This document shows positions 20,261 to 28,993 of a DNA stretch of 64,000 nt, one piece after another. Location of the stretch: contig NZ_JAVALZ010000001.1 of assembly GCF_030730865.1 (NCBI RefSeq), forward strand, positions 248,001-312,000, read 5' to 3'. A model generated the notes under the pieces. It made no database searches. It saw nothing but the letters and a program-made list of their open reading frames with translations, and had not been told where the DNA came from. The stretch is from Uliginosibacterium sp. 31-16. GTDB taxonomy: Bacteria > Pseudomonadota > Gammaproteobacteria > Burkholderiales > Rhodocyclaceae. The position numbers were made by a program, and so were the translations under genes. Position 1 is the stretch's first letter, and each line of letters starts with the position of its first letter.

Positions 20261-21333
20261 TGAATCACCCTGCGCGCTGGTGGCACACGCTTGAAGACGG
20301 CCGCATCCAGTGCGATCTGTGCCCGCGTGACTGCCATCTGCACGCAGGCCAGCGCGGCGCCTGCTTCGTCCGCGAACGCGTCGGCGAAGCCATGATCCTG
20401 AACACTTATGGCCGCAGTTCCGGCTTCTGCATCGATCCCGTCGAGAAAAAACCCCTGAACCACTTCTACCCCGGCAGTTCGATCCTTTCCTTCGGCACGG
20501 CCGGCTGCAATCTGGCCTGCAAGTTCTGCCAGAACTGGGACATCTCGAAGTCCCGCGACATGGACCGCCTGATGGACAATGCCTCGCCACTGACCATCGC
20601 GCGGGCAGCACGCAGCATCGGAGCCACCTCGGTGGCATTCACCTACAACGACCCGGTGATCTTCGCCGAATACGCCATCGATATCGCCACGGAATGCCAT
20701 GTGGAGGGCATCAAGACCGTCGCTGTCACCGCAGGCTACATCCACCCGGAACCCCGCCGCGAATTCTTCGCCGTGATGGATGCGGCGAACGTCGACCTCA
20801 AAGGCTTCAGCGACGACTTCTACGTCAGGTTCTGCGGCGCACACCTCGCCCCGGTGCTGGATACGCTGGTCTGGCTGAAGCATGCAAGTCAGACCTGGCT
20901 GGAAATCACCACCCTGCTGATCCCCGGCGCCAATGACAGCGATGCCGAAATTGCCGCGCTCAGTCAGTGGATTGGTCGCGAGCTCGGGGCGGACGTACCC
21001 CTGCATTTCACGGCCTTTCACCCCGACTACAAGCTCACCGACCGACCGCCCACGACGCTGGCCAGCATCCAGCACGCCCGCCATATTGCGCGCAGCGAGG
21101 GGCTTCAGCACGTTTACACGGGCAACGTGCACGACCCGGCCGGTGCCATCACCCATTGCGCGGATTGTGGTACGGCCTTGATTGCGCGCGATGGCTATGC
21201 AATCCTCAACTACCGGCTCACCCCTGATGGTCATTGCCCCGATTGTGGCGCCCCGCTGAGGGGGCACTTTGCGACGCAGGCCGGCAAGTTCGGCAACCGC
21301 CGCATTCCGATCCAGCTCGCCCCGCAAACATGA
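20257..21333 (+). CDS. amrS: AmmeMemoRadiSam system radical SAM enzyme
   Basis: 358 residues. The radical SAM cluster motif is FGTAGCNLACKFCQNWDIS (CxxxCxxC). Before it, CDLCPRDCHLHAGQRGACFVRE gives an additional Cys-rich N-terminal site (C-x2-C-x3-C-x8-C), and the C-terminus has two CxxC pairs, THCADCGTAL and GHCPDCGAPL, like a zinc ribbon. It resembles pyruvate-formate-lyase activases, but no glycyl-radical partner is encoded here. Two tandem ATGs (20257, 20260) could start it; the first overlaps the amrA stop. The substrate is unknown. Confidence 0.9.
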   Translation: MMNHPARWWHTLEDGRIQCDLCPRDCHLHAGQRGACFVRERVGEAMILNTYGRSSGFCIDPVEKKPLNHFYPGSSILSFGTAGCNLACKFCQNWDISKSRDMDRLMDNASPLTIARAARSIGATSVAFTYNDPVIFAEYAIDIATECHVEGIKTVAVTAGYIHPEPRREFFAVMDAANVDLKGFSDDFYVRFCGAHLAPVLDTLVWLKHASQTWLEITTLLIPGANDSDAEIAALSQWIGRELGADVPLHFTAFHPDYKLTDRPPTTLASIQHARHIARSEGLQHVYTGNVHDPAGAITHCADCGTALIARDGYAILNYRLTPDGHCPDCGAPLRGHFATQAGKFGNRRIPIQLAPQT

Positions 21334-22022
21334 AACCGCTGCAACTGCGCCATACCGACATCCGCATCCAGGCCGAACGTGCCTGGCTTGATGCCCTGCT
21401 CTCCTTCGCTCCGGACGTGCGCGGTCTGATCATCTGTGCCGCGCCTTACATCGGCCATCTGCGCGACTCGCGCGACAACTACGCCGCCGGCATCCTGCGG
21501 GACGCCGGCTATGGCACGCTGATCGTGAGCATGCTCACACCCTACGAAGAAAGCCGCGACCCCGACGTACGCTACGACGTGGCACTGCTCGGCAACCGTC
21601 TGCAGGCGCTGCTCACCTGGATCGACCAGCAGCCATACCTGGCCGGGCTGCCGCTGGGGCTGCTGACCACCGGCACAGTTGCCGCCGCCGGCATCCGCCA
21701 ATTGGTGCGCGAACCTGAGCGTGTCGGTGCCCTGGTCAGCCGTGCCGGCCGTGCCGATCTGGCCGGCGCCGAGCCTTTGCGCCAGCTGACGGTCCCCATC
21801 CTGATGCAGGTGCCCGGCGAGGCGCGTGAGCTGAGCAAGCCCAGCCTGCAAGCCTACAGCCTGCTCCGCGCCACCAAGCAATGGCACGAAATCAGCAACG
21901 CCAGCCTCAGCTTCATCGAGCCCGGCGTGCTTGAGGCCATCACCCGCGAAGCTTGTGAGTGGTTTGCGCTGCACCTGCCCGTCCGCAATCTCCCGCCGCC
22001 TGAAGGCCCCCCGCCTGCCTGA
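21330..22022 (+). CDS. Alpha/beta-hydrolase-like protein with a degenerate active site
   Basis: 230 residues that follow the dienelactone-hydrolase type of alpha/beta hydrolase: RGLIICAAPYIG, ILRDAGYGTLIVSMLT, GALVSRAGRADLAG, and the C-terminal IEPGVLEAITREACEWFALHL. The expected nucleophile elbow (G-x-S-x-G) reads GLLTTGTVAAAG, the place for the acid reads QVPGEAREL and the place for His reads NASLSFIEPG. So Ser, Asp and His all look lost and it may be a pseudoenzyme. ATG overlaps the radical SAM stop by ATGA, which ties it to the AmmeMemoRadiSam set. Confidence 0.75.
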   Translation: MKPLQLRHTDIRIQAERAWLDALLSFAPDVRGLIICAAPYIGHLRDSRDNYAAGILRDAGYGTLIVSMLTPYEESRDPDVRYDVALLGNRLQALLTWIDQQPYLAGLPLGLLTTGTVAAAGIRQLVREPERVGALVSRAGRADLAGAEPLRQLTVPILMQVPGEARELSKPSLQAYSLLRATKQWHEISNASLSFIEPGVLEAITREACEWFALHLPVRNLPPPEGPPPA

Positions 22023-22093
22023 AAACCTGCCGCACCCTGTCCGCAAGGTCAGAGCTGACCTAGGCTGAAACAGGTGTTGTGCGGGGGGTCGGC

Positions 22094-22630
22094 ATGATCT
22101 CCACGGTTTCGTCGTCAATGACCATCGGTTCGCTCTACGCGTCTGGCTCCGGGCGGGGAGATGCACGCGCCAGCGATGCCGCCGGATCAGACAAAAGCCA
22201 GGCCTCATCGGCCGAGAAAACCGCCTCACAGCAGAAAGCCGACGAACGCACGATTGCCGAACTGGCGGCCACGGACCGCAAGGTTCACGCTCACGAAGCC
22301 GCCCACCTCGCTGCAGCCCAGGGACTGGCCATCAGCGGCGCAAGCTTCAGCTACACCACCGGCCCGGATGGCAAACGCTACGCCGTAGGTGGCGAGGTCA
22401 ACATTGACACCAGCGAAGCCAAGACCCCTGCCGAGACCATCATCAAGGCTGGCCACATCCGTCGCGCCGCGATGGCCCCGGTCGATCCTTCCGCCCAGGA
22501 CCGCTCGGTTGCCGCCATGGCCGACCGCATGGCCGCCAATGCCCGCCTGGAACTGAACCGCGAACAGGCCGCCAGCTACACCCGCAGCAACACCCCGGCG
22601 CTGGGTTCGCAGGTGGATATAGCGGCCTGA
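22094..22630 (+). CDS. SprA-related putative metalloprotease (CJM1_0395 family)
   Basis: 178 residues. After a low-complexity N-terminus comes a Lys/Glu/Ala helix (EKTASQQKADERTIAELAATDRKV) and the conserved core VHAHEAAHLAAAQG, which carries an HExxH zinc motif. This is followed by YTTGPDGKRYAVGGEVNID and ETIIKAGHIRRAAMAPVDPS. These motifs define the SprA-related family; its substrates are unknown. GGGGGG 6 nt before ATG 22094 supports that start over a GTG at 22079. No signal peptide is apparent. Confidence 0.78.
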   Translation: MISTVSSSMTIGSLYASGSGRGDARASDAAGSDKSQASSAEKTASQQKADERTIAELAATDRKVHAHEAAHLAAAQGLAISGASFSYTTGPDGKRYAVGGEVNIDTSEAKTPAETIIKAGHIRRAAMAPVDPSAQDRSVAAMADRMAANARLELNREQAASYTRSNTPALGSQVDIAA

Positions 22631-22737
22631 AGAGCCGCTCCGGGCGGGTCTCTCCGGCATGCCTGTGCGCACAGCGCCAACGGGTGCGCCTGTGCGGCAA
22701 GGATGGCTGCAGACGTCCGCCACATGCGGCTCTCCAA
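22627..22737. repeat. 111-bp intergenic repeat, copy D
   Basis: Begins with a perfect CTGAAGAGCCGC (22627), whose TGA is also the stop codon of the metalloprotease-like gene, and ends GCGGCTCTCCAA (22737). The internal sequence aligns with copies A, F and G near the right end (AGGATGGCTGCAGA). Confidence 0.75.
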
Positions 22738-22825
22738 AGCCCCGCCTGATACCGGGAACAACAAGCCAGCCAGTAGGCCCGCGAATGGCGCTATCCTCAC
22801 GGCTTTCGTCTCACCGGAGCCTCCC

Positions 22826-23932
22826 ATGTCCTTCACGCGCCGCAGCTTCCTCGCCCACGGCGGACTCACGCTTGCCGCCCTGTCCCTCGGGGCCTGTGCC
22901 AGCGCCCCGGCCAAACCCAAGGACCGCCCGGACGCCATTGTGGACGCCAGTTTCAGCGGCAAGCCGGGCAGCCTCGTTGCCGGCACGCCCACCTACAAAA
23001 CCGTACAGGAAGCGCTTGACGCCACTTCAGCCTTTGGCAACTGGTGGATTCATCTCAAGCGCGGGCGCTACGTTGAAAAGCTCACCATCATGAAGTCCGG
23101 TTTGCGCCTGAGCGGCGAAGACCGCGACAGCACCGTCATCAGCTTCAATGCCTACGCCGGCCAGATGAAACCCGGCGGCGGCTTCTGGAACACCGACGGC
23201 AGCGCCACGCTGAGCGTACGCGTTGCCGATTTCAGCGCGGAAAACCTGAGCATCGAAAACAGCTTCGATTACCTCGCCAACATGGCCCGCGACCGCAATT
23301 CGCCCGACTTCATCCGTGCCGGTCAGGCCCTGGCGGTGTACCTGGGCGGTCAGGCCGACCGCTGCAGTTTCCGCAATGTGAAACTGCTCGGCTATCAGGA
23401 CACCCTCTGCCCGTTTGTGGGTCGCGCGTATTTCGAGCACTGCGTCATCGCCGGCAATGTCGACTTCATCTTTGGCGGCGGCCAGGCCTGGTTCGAGGAA
23501 TGCGAACTCCTCAGCCGCCCGGCCGGCTACGTCACCACCAAGGCCGGTTACGTCACCGCCCCCAGCACCCACATCAGCAAGAAATACGGTTTCGTCTTCA
23601 AGCGCTGCAAGCTCAGCCGCGAAGCTGGCGTGCCGGATGCCAGCGTGGCCCTCGGGCGCCCCTGGCACCCCAATGGCGCAGCGGACGCCATCGGCCAGTC
23701 CGTCTTCCTCGACTGCTGGATGGACGCCCACATCACCGCCGACGGCTGGGATTCGATGAGTAACACAAACAAGGCCGGCGAGCGCGTCACCTTCACCCCT
23801 GAAGACTCGCGCTTCTTCGAATCCGGCAGCAGCGGCCCCGGTGCAGCCACCGGCCCGAAGCGCTTTCAGCTCAAGGAAGCCCAGCGTGGCGACTTCACGC
23901 GCGACAAGGTGCTGGACGGGTGGAGGCCGTGA
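22826..23932 (+). CDS. Pectinesterase, Tat-type lipoprotein
   Basis: 368 residues. The N-terminus TRRSFLAHGGLTLAALSLGAC joins a twin-arginine motif to a lipobox, so it is probably a Tat-exported lipoprotein. The beta-helix domain has pectin methylesterase motifs: the Asp acid/base in LLGYQDTLC, the nucleophile in GNVDFIFGGGQAWFE and the substrate Arg in ALGRPWHPNG. It demethylates pectin, releasing methanol and free polygalacturonate. CGGAG lies 8 nt upstream of ATG. It is monocistronic; other uronate genes lie at 13.2, 27.7-31.5 and 33.6 kb. Confidence 0.9.
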   Translation: MSFTRRSFLAHGGLTLAALSLGACASAPAKPKDRPDAIVDASFSGKPGSLVAGTPTYKTVQEALDATSAFGNWWIHLKRGRYVEKLTIMKSGLRLSGEDRDSTVISFNAYAGQMKPGGGFWNTDGSATLSVRVADFSAENLSIENSFDYLANMARDRNSPDFIRAGQALAVYLGGQADRCSFRNVKLLGYQDTLCPFVGRAYFEHCVIAGNVDFIFGGGQAWFEECELLSRPAGYVTTKAGYVTAPSTHISKKYGFVFKRCKLSREAGVPDASVALGRPWHPNGAADAIGQSVFLDCWMDAHITADGWDSMSNTNKAGERVTFTPEDSRFFESGSSGPGAATGPKRFQLKEAQRGDFTRDKVLDGWRP

Positions 23933-24075
23933 TTGCCGGCGGGCCGGGACGGGATGCGCGCCCTGCCCGAAGAGGCATGTCTGGCACCCGCGAACCCCGC
24001 TAGACTCGGGCCGCCGTTTGAACAGGCTGGTGCTTTCAGCGCATCCATACATATAAAACACACACGGGGGAAAAC

Positions 24076-25491
24076 ATGAAACTGCAGGGACTCCTGTCAG
24101 CACTGATCATTACGTGCTGCATGACGATGCACGGAACAGCCAACGCCGCTCTGTCCTACATGACCAGCGGCGACATGCTGAAAGTCTGGGGCAAGGCAGA
24201 AATCGGCGACGTGGAGAAGTTCTCCGCCAAGCTGACAACGGACATCAAGACTGTCGTGCTGCAAAGTCCGGATGGCCCGAACTGGAGCCTGGCCCGTGAT
24301 CTGGGAAAACAGATCGAAGAGCGCAAGCTGACCACCGTGGCGCACGGCGCCTGCAACACCTTCACCTGCGCCATGATGTTCCTGAGTGGCTCCCAGCGCA
24401 TGTTCAGCGGCGCAGGTCGCGGCGAAATCCATTACGTGATGCTGAGTTTCTGGGAGGCCAACACGGGCAGCAATCACGGAGTAACTCCAGACGGGAGCAC
24501 GATGGATGACGTACTGACCTGGTGGTCCAGCCACACCAGGCTGAGCGGCAGCGATCTGCGGGTGTACCACGAGTCGATGTTCTACAGCCGCGGCGGGGAA
24601 TTCCGCTACGACAACAAGGTGTTTTTCCCGATTGACGCCAAGGTTTCGCCTGCCACGGCCCTGCACTGCTCGGGCGAAAAGGAAGGCAAGCTCGGACGCG
24701 GGCTCTATTTCTCGGAGTGCATGCCCGTCAAGGATGCCAGCGCACTGTCCAAGGGCATCGTGACCACAAACGAGCGCTTCAGCCATCCGGAACTGACCGC
24801 CCCGGCAGATATTCAGGCGCCCGGCCCCAGCAATTTTGCCAAGCTTGAGACGCCTCTCACTCTGCCGCTCAACGACAAATGCAAGGAAAACTACGCCCTC
24901 TTTCTGGCGCTTGATGCGCCGCGCGCCTTTGTGGTCGGCAGCGGTGGCGCGTGTACCATGCGCAATGCACAGTCACTCCGCCCCAACCACTTCGCCATGG
25001 ATGCCTGCAAGAAGGCTGAAGGTGCCGGCGAGTGCCGTTTCTACGCAGTAGACGATCAGGTTGTCTTCACCCCATTTGGCCAAGCACTCCCTAAAGCCCC
25101 ACAGATCAACACGACATCCACGCCGATGCCGGCCCCGACACTAAAGCCCGAACACGCGAGTCTGGCGCTGGCCAGGAATTATTCAAAGGAAACCGGCCTG
25201 ACAGGCATCGCGGATCAATTCACACTTGAAGGCAAGATCGTGCTGTTCAGCACCTTCCGCTGGGAGCAGGTGGACTGGGCGCCGGGGCCACAAATCATGG
25301 AAGTCAAATGGTTCATCAATGACAAGCTGGTTCACACCTCTCGCAACTCAAAACTCAATTTCCAGAAATCTCCTTCGACTTTCTGGACGGCGCCGATGAC
25401 GATCGAACTGGGAGCGGGCAAAGGCCGTGCGGACCTGTACGCTAACGGCGTCCTGCTCGGCAGCAAGCCTTTCATCATTACCGCCAACTGA
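24076..25491 (+). CDS. Exported ClpP/crotonase-like protein with a divergent active site
   Basis: 471 residues with a signal peptide ending GTANAALS. Residues about 35-125 resemble periplasmic ClpP-like proteins of the COG3904 type: KTVVLQSPDGPNWSLARDLGKQI is the position of the usual SPGG-xxx-G motif, and GACNTFTCAMMFLSGSQRMF that of the ASAC motif. The catalytic Ser seems replaced by Thr or Asn. After a Cys-containing middle part, residues 375-470 form a beta-rich domain (QIMEVKWFINDKLVHTS) that looks like a ligand- or envelope-binding module. GGGG before ATG supports the start. A strong terminator follows. No function is assigned. Confidence 0.6.
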   Translation: MKLQGLLSALIITCCMTMHGTANAALSYMTSGDMLKVWGKAEIGDVEKFSAKLTTDIKTVVLQSPDGPNWSLARDLGKQIEERKLTTVAHGACNTFTCAMMFLSGSQRMFSGAGRGEIHYVMLSFWEANTGSNHGVTPDGSTMDDVLTWWSSHTRLSGSDLRVYHESMFYSRGGEFRYDNKVFFPIDAKVSPATALHCSGEKEGKLGRGLYFSECMPVKDASALSKGIVTTNERFSHPELTAPADIQAPGPSNFAKLETPLTLPLNDKCKENYALFLALDAPRAFVVGSGGACTMRNAQSLRPNHFAMDACKKAEGAGECRFYAVDDQVVFTPFGQALPKAPQINTTSTPMPAPTLKPEHASLALARNYSKETGLTGIADQFTLEGKIVLFSTFRWEQVDWAPGPQIMEVKWFINDKLVHTSRNSKLNFQKSPSTFWTAPMTIELGAGKGRADLYANGVLLGSKPFIITAN

Positions 25492-25513
25492 TTTGCCACG
25501 ACAGCGACGCCAG

Positions 25514-25541
25514 CGGGCAGCCAAGGCTGCCCGTTTTCATT
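25514..25541 (+). terminator. Intrinsic terminator after the exported ClpP-like gene
   Basis: A 9-bp perfect stem, CGGGCAGCC and GGCTGCCCG with an AA loop, then TTTTCATTTTC. It lies 22 nt after the stop codon and separates the gene from aat. Confidence 0.85.
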
Positions 25542-25583
25542 TTCTCCCGCACAATATCCGGAACCTTATTCCCCTCTAACAGC

Positions 25584-26294
25584 ATGATCCCCTGCCTGAA
25601 TCCCGAGCGCCCGCCCGCCTTTCCACCCGCGCACAAGGCGCTGCGTGACCCGGACGGCTTGCTGGCGGCAGGCGGGCTGCTGACGCCGGAGTGGATCCTC
25701 ACCGCCTACCGGCAAGGAGTCTTTCCCTGGTTCTCCGCGGGGGATCCGATCCTGTGGTGGAGTCCGGACCCGCGCATGGTAGTGCAACCCGATGCAGCAC
25801 GCCTCAGCGCCTCGCTGCGCAAGACCTTGCGACGCGGGCAATTTGAAGTGCGCTGCGACACAGCCTTCGCCGAGGTCATCAGCGCTTGCGCCGCGCCACG
25901 CTCCTACGCCGATGGCACCTGGATCGTGGACGACATGCGCGAGGCGTACTGCGCACTGCATGAACTGGGCTGGGCACACAGCATCGAAACCTGGGTCGAT
26001 GGTGAACTGGTCGGCGGCCTGTACGGCATGGCGATTGGCCGGGCCTTTTTTGGTGAATCCATGTTTCACCGTGCCACCGATGCGTCAAAAATTGCGTTTG
26101 CCCATCTGGTGCGGCTGCTGGCACGCGAAAATTTCGCCATACTGGATTGCCAGATGAGTACGGCACATCTGGCTTCGCTGGGCGGATTTGAAATGCCGCG
26201 CAACGAGTTCGTCGCCGGGCTGACTGCGTGGACACGCAACGCCACCCCCGGCAAGTGGTTGTCAGATTTCGCGCAAACCCGTTGGAGCAGTTGA
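25584..26294 (+). CDS. aat: Leucyl/phenylalanyl-tRNA--protein transferase
   Basis: Adds Leu or Phe to N-terminal Arg/Lys of proteins to make ClpS/ClpAP degrons. The family sequence is unmistakable: [88 protein letters not shown], and FAILDCQM. 236 residues is full length. Its stop overlaps the start of bpt (TGATG), so both N-degron transferases are made from one message. Confidence 0.96.
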   Translation: MIPCLNPERPPAFPPAHKALRDPDGLLAAGGLLTPEWILTAYRQGVFPWFSAGDPILWWSPDPRMVVQPDAARLSASLRKTLRRGQFEVRCDTAFAEVISACAAPRSYADGTWIVDDMREAYCALHELGWAHSIETWVDGELVGGLYGMAIGRAFFGESMFHRATDASKIAFAHLVRLLARENFAILDCQMSTAHLASLGGFEMPRNEFVAGLTAWTRNATPGKWLSDFAQTRWSS

Positions 26295-27040
26295 TGTCGC
26301 AGTTGCAGGACCTTCCGTATTCATTGCTGCAGTTCTACGCTACGGCCCCCTATGAGTGCTCCTACCTGCCGGAGCGCGTGGCCCGCTCGCAGGTCGCCAC
26401 CCCGGGCCACCTGATTGACAGCTTGCTGTATGGAGAGCTGGTGCGTGACGGCTTTCGCCGCAGCGGCGTCTACACCTATCGCCCTTATTGCGACCAGTGC
26501 CGGGCCTGTGTGCCGGTGCGCTTGCCGGTGGAGCAGTTCCAGGCCAACCGCAGCCAGGCCCGCGCCTGGCGCAAACATGCCGGACTGCAAGCACAGGAAC
26601 TGCCACTGGAGTTCAGCGACGAGCATTACGCACTGTATCGCCGCTACCAGCACGCCCGTCATGCCGGCGGCGGCATGGATCAGGACGGGCGCGACCAGTA
26701 CACGCACTTCCTGCTGGAAAGTCAGGTCGACACCCGCCTGGTGGAGTTTCGCGAGAATGGCGAATTGCGCATTGTATCGATCATTGATTGCCTGCCCGAC
26801 GGGCTCTCCAGCGTCTATACCTTCTACGATCCGGATATCCGTGGCGCGGCCTACGGCACCTATAACGTGCTGTGGCAGACAGCCGCCTGCCGACAGATCG
26901 GCCGCCCTTACCTGTATCTGGGTTACTGGATCCGCGACAGTGCCAAGATGAATTACAAACAACGCTTCAGTCCGCTGGAGGGACGCGTCGGCGACCATTG
27001 GCAGATTCTGAGCGAAGAAGATTTCAGGAACCTCGGATAG
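26294..27040 (+). CDS. bpt: Aspartate/glutamate leucyltransferase (bacterial ATE-type)
   Basis: Bpt transfers Leu to N-terminal Asp/Glu, feeding the same ClpS route as Aat. Hallmarks are [20 protein letters not shown], the Cys-rich [15 protein letters not shown], and [22 protein letters not shown]. 248 residues is usual. The chosen ATG overlaps the aat stop by one base and begins at the conserved [15 protein letters not shown]. Gene pair aat-bpt is common in beta- and gammaproteobacteria, often with clpA/infA further on; those are not here. Confidence 0.95.
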   Translation: MSQLQDLPYSLLQFYATAPYECSYLPERVARSQVATPGHLIDSLLYGELVRDGFRRSGVYTYRPYCDQCRACVPVRLPVEQFQANRSQARAWRKHAGLQAQELPLEFSDEHYALYRRYQHARHAGGGMDQDGRDQYTHFLLESQVDTRLVEFRENGELRIVSIIDCLPDGLSSVYTFYDPDIRGAAYGTYNVLWQTAACRQIGRPYLYLGYWIRDSAKMNYKQRFSPLEGRVGDHWQILSEEDFRNLG

Positions 27041-27143
27041 CCGCTTCTGGCGGGCATCTCCCAGCCCCTGTCCTGCACAGCCTTTATTGAAGGGCCTCTC
27101 CGGCACGCCTACTCGCACAACCACGCCAGGAGCGGGTTTTCGG
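27033..27143. repeat. 111-bp intergenic repeat, copy E (inverted orientation, diverged)
   Basis: Spans TCGGATAGCCGC (27033) to GCGGGTTTTCGG (27143), again 111 bp. Its left part (AGCCGCTTCTGGCGGGCATC) matches the reverse complement of the right end of copy A, so it is in the opposite orientation. It overlaps the bpt stop codon. The match is weaker than for copies A, D, F and G. Confidence 0.5.
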
Positions 27144-27173
27144 GTTGCCGAGTCGCATCGCCCCAGAACGACA

Positions 27174-27194
27174 AAAGCCACCCGAAGGTGGCTT
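27174..27194 (-). terminator. Intrinsic terminator of ssrA
   Basis: Read on the minus strand: GCCACC, TTCG tetraloop, GGTGGC, then TTTTG. It starts 9 nt past the tmRNA 3' CCA, where the ssrA terminator is expected. Confidence 0.8.
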
Positions 27195-27202
27195 GAGCCG
27201 CT

Positions 27203-27567
27203 TGGTGGAGGCGGCGGGAATCGAACCCGCGTCCGCAAGACTTCCACAACTGGATCTACATACTTAGCCGATCAATTTTTGTTTAACCCTGTGCTTAGCC
27301 GACCGGCAGGCCGACACAGAGCGAGTCACCTTGGTTTTAGCTCCGTCTCAAGTAACCCGAAACGGCACGAGTCCCTGTGAATGACACTGCTGTGGGTTTG
27401 ACCCCACCTGACCCAGAGACCGATCAGTGCAGCGGCTTAGGCCTTAAGCGGCCAGAGCGAATTGCTCGTCGTTGGCGAGTATAGATTTCCAGATGGATTT
27501 ACGAGGTGACTGGCCCTCGGTATGCACCACGTCGCTTCTTGACCCACGTCGAAGCCAGGTCGCCCCC
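27203..27567 (-). ncRNA. ssrA: tmRNA, one-piece (tag ANDEQFALAA)
   Basis: Transfer-messenger RNA for ribosome rescue, 365 nt. The 5' end GGGGGCG pairs with CGCCTCC before the 3' ACCA (seven pairs, one G-U), and the T-arm GCGGGTTCGATTCCCGC is at the 3' end. The tag frame at 27476-27444 reads ANDEQFALAA then TAA, in the usual betaproteobacterial form, shortly after the resume sequence. Because 5' and 3' halves are in the normal order, this is not a permuted two-piece tmRNA. A candidate promoter, AAGACA-N17-TAGAAT, lies about 50-75 nt upstream (near 27615-27645). A terminator follows. Confidence 0.96.
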
Positions 27568-27650
27568 AGCCCGAAACCGGTGTCAACGCACACCGGGAAA
27601 GCACTGTGATTCTAGCGGTTAAGTCCCCGCATGTCTTGGCCCGGACAAAG

Positions 27651-27681
27651 AAAAACCCCGCTCCTTGCGGAAGCGGGGTTC
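27651..27681 (-). terminator. Intrinsic terminator of the TRAP transporter operon
   Basis: On the minus strand AACCCCGCTTCC, GCAA, GGAGCGGGGTT then TTTTCTTTG, about 25 nt after the dctM-type stop. Confidence 0.85.
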
Positions 27682-27706
27682 TGCTTGCAGCACCTCGATG
27701 CAGGGA

Positions 27707-28993
27707 TTACATCCCCTTGGCCAGGTGTGGCAACCACAGCGACAACGCCGGGATATAGGTAATGACCAGCATGGTGATCACCAGCGATCCGTAGAACGGC
27801 CAGATGGTCCGCATGACTTGGCCCACAGAAATTTCGCCAATCGCGCAGCCAACAAACTGTGTGGTACCAACCGGAGGCGTATTCAGCCCGAGCGCGCAGT
27901 TAAGCAGCATGACGATGCCGAACTGGATCGGGTCCATGCCGAACTTCTCGCAAATCGGCATGAAAATCGGGGTACACACAAGAATGGTCGGGGCCATATC
28001 AAGGAAAGTACCGAGGATGAACAGCATGACGTTCACCATCAGGAACACAATCCACGGCTCAGCCGAAACAGAAGCCATCCATTCGCCCATGATATCCGGC
28101 ACTTCATAGAAAGCCATGAAGTAACCGAAAGCGGCCGAGATCCCGATCAGCAGCAGCACGATGCCTGTAGTCTTGACCGACTTGGCCAGTGCGGCGATGA
28201 AGTTATCCCAGCTCAGGGAGCGGTATACCAGTCCCGTCAGCAAGAGCGAGTAGAGCACCGAAATGGAAGCAGCTTCCGTTGCAGTGAAAACCCCCGAAAC
28301 GATACCTGCAAGGATGATGATGACCACGAACAAGCCAGGCATGGCCTTCACGAAAGTCGTCCATACGGCACCCCAGCCTTGCCATGCTCCTGTCGGGTAA
28401 CCACGCTTGACAGCCACCCAATAGGCCGCAATCAGGTTACACACGGTCAGCAGCACGCCAGGGATGATACCCGCCAGAATCATGTCGAACACAGAGGCGG
28501 AGCCACCGGCAGCCAGTGTGAAGATGATGATGTTCAGGCTGGTCGGCATCAGCACGCCAACCAGTGCAGCGTGCGTCGTAACGTTGACTGCGTAGTCAGC
28601 ATCGTAGCCTTCACGCTTCATCACCGGGATCAGCACAGCCCCCATGGCCGAGACGTCAGCCACGGCGGAGCCGGAGATACCACCGAACAGGGTACACGCC
28701 ACCACATTGGTCATACCCAGACCGCCGCGCACATGTCCGACAAGCGCCTTGGCGAAATTGACGATACGGTCGGCAATGCCGCCATACAGCATCAACTCAC
28801 CTGACAGGATGAAGAAGGGAATGGCCAGGAACGAAAATACCTGCATGCCGCCAACCATCTTCTGAAACACGACTGCTACAGGCAAGCCTTCGTAAGCAAC
28901 CGTGATCAGCGAACACAGACCGATGGAAAATGCGACCGGCACCCCAAGAATGAGGAGCAGGAAGAAAGAAAGGGTCAGAATTGTCAGTGCCAT
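27707..28993 (-). CDS. TRAP transporter large permease (DctM family)
   Basis: 428 residues, about 12 membrane segments. It carries family landmarks such as AIPFFILSGELMLYGGIADRIVNFAKALVGHVRGGLG (read here in short pieces: IPFFILSGELM and LVGHVRGGLG), GGISGSAVADVSAMG and LNTPPVGTTQFVGCAIG. It forms the sodium-coupled channel of a tripartite ATP-independent periplasmic transporter, with the small permease and binding protein encoded upstream. It overlaps the small-permease gene by 10 nt. Substrate follows from the binding protein: probably a sugar acid. Confidence 0.93.
   Translation of the reverse strand: MALTILTLSFFLLLILGVPVAFSIGLCSLITVAYEGLPVAVVFQKMVGGMQVFSFLAIPFFILSGELMLYGGIADRIVNFAKALVGHVRGGLGMTNVVACTLFGGISGSAVADVSAMGAVLIPVMKREGYDADYAVNVTTHAALVGVLMPTSLNIIIFTLAAGGSASVFDMILAGIIPGVLLTVCNLIAAYWVAVKRGYPTGAWQGWGAVWTTFVKAMPGLFVVIIILAGIVSGVFTATEAASISVLYSLLLTGLVYRSLSWDNFIAALAKSVKTTGIVLLLIGISAAFGYFMAFYEVPDIMGEWMASVSAEPWIVFLMVNVMLFILGTFLDMAPTILVCTPIFMPICEKFGMDPIQFGIVMLLNCALGLNTPPVGTTQFVGCAIGEISVGQVMRTIWPFYGSLVITMLVITYIPALSLWLPHLAKGM

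Noticed and set aside
27203-27240. A tRNA 3' end
   Set aside because: The T-arm and CCA belong to the tmRNA; the matching acceptor strand is 365 nt away and the tag frame lies between.
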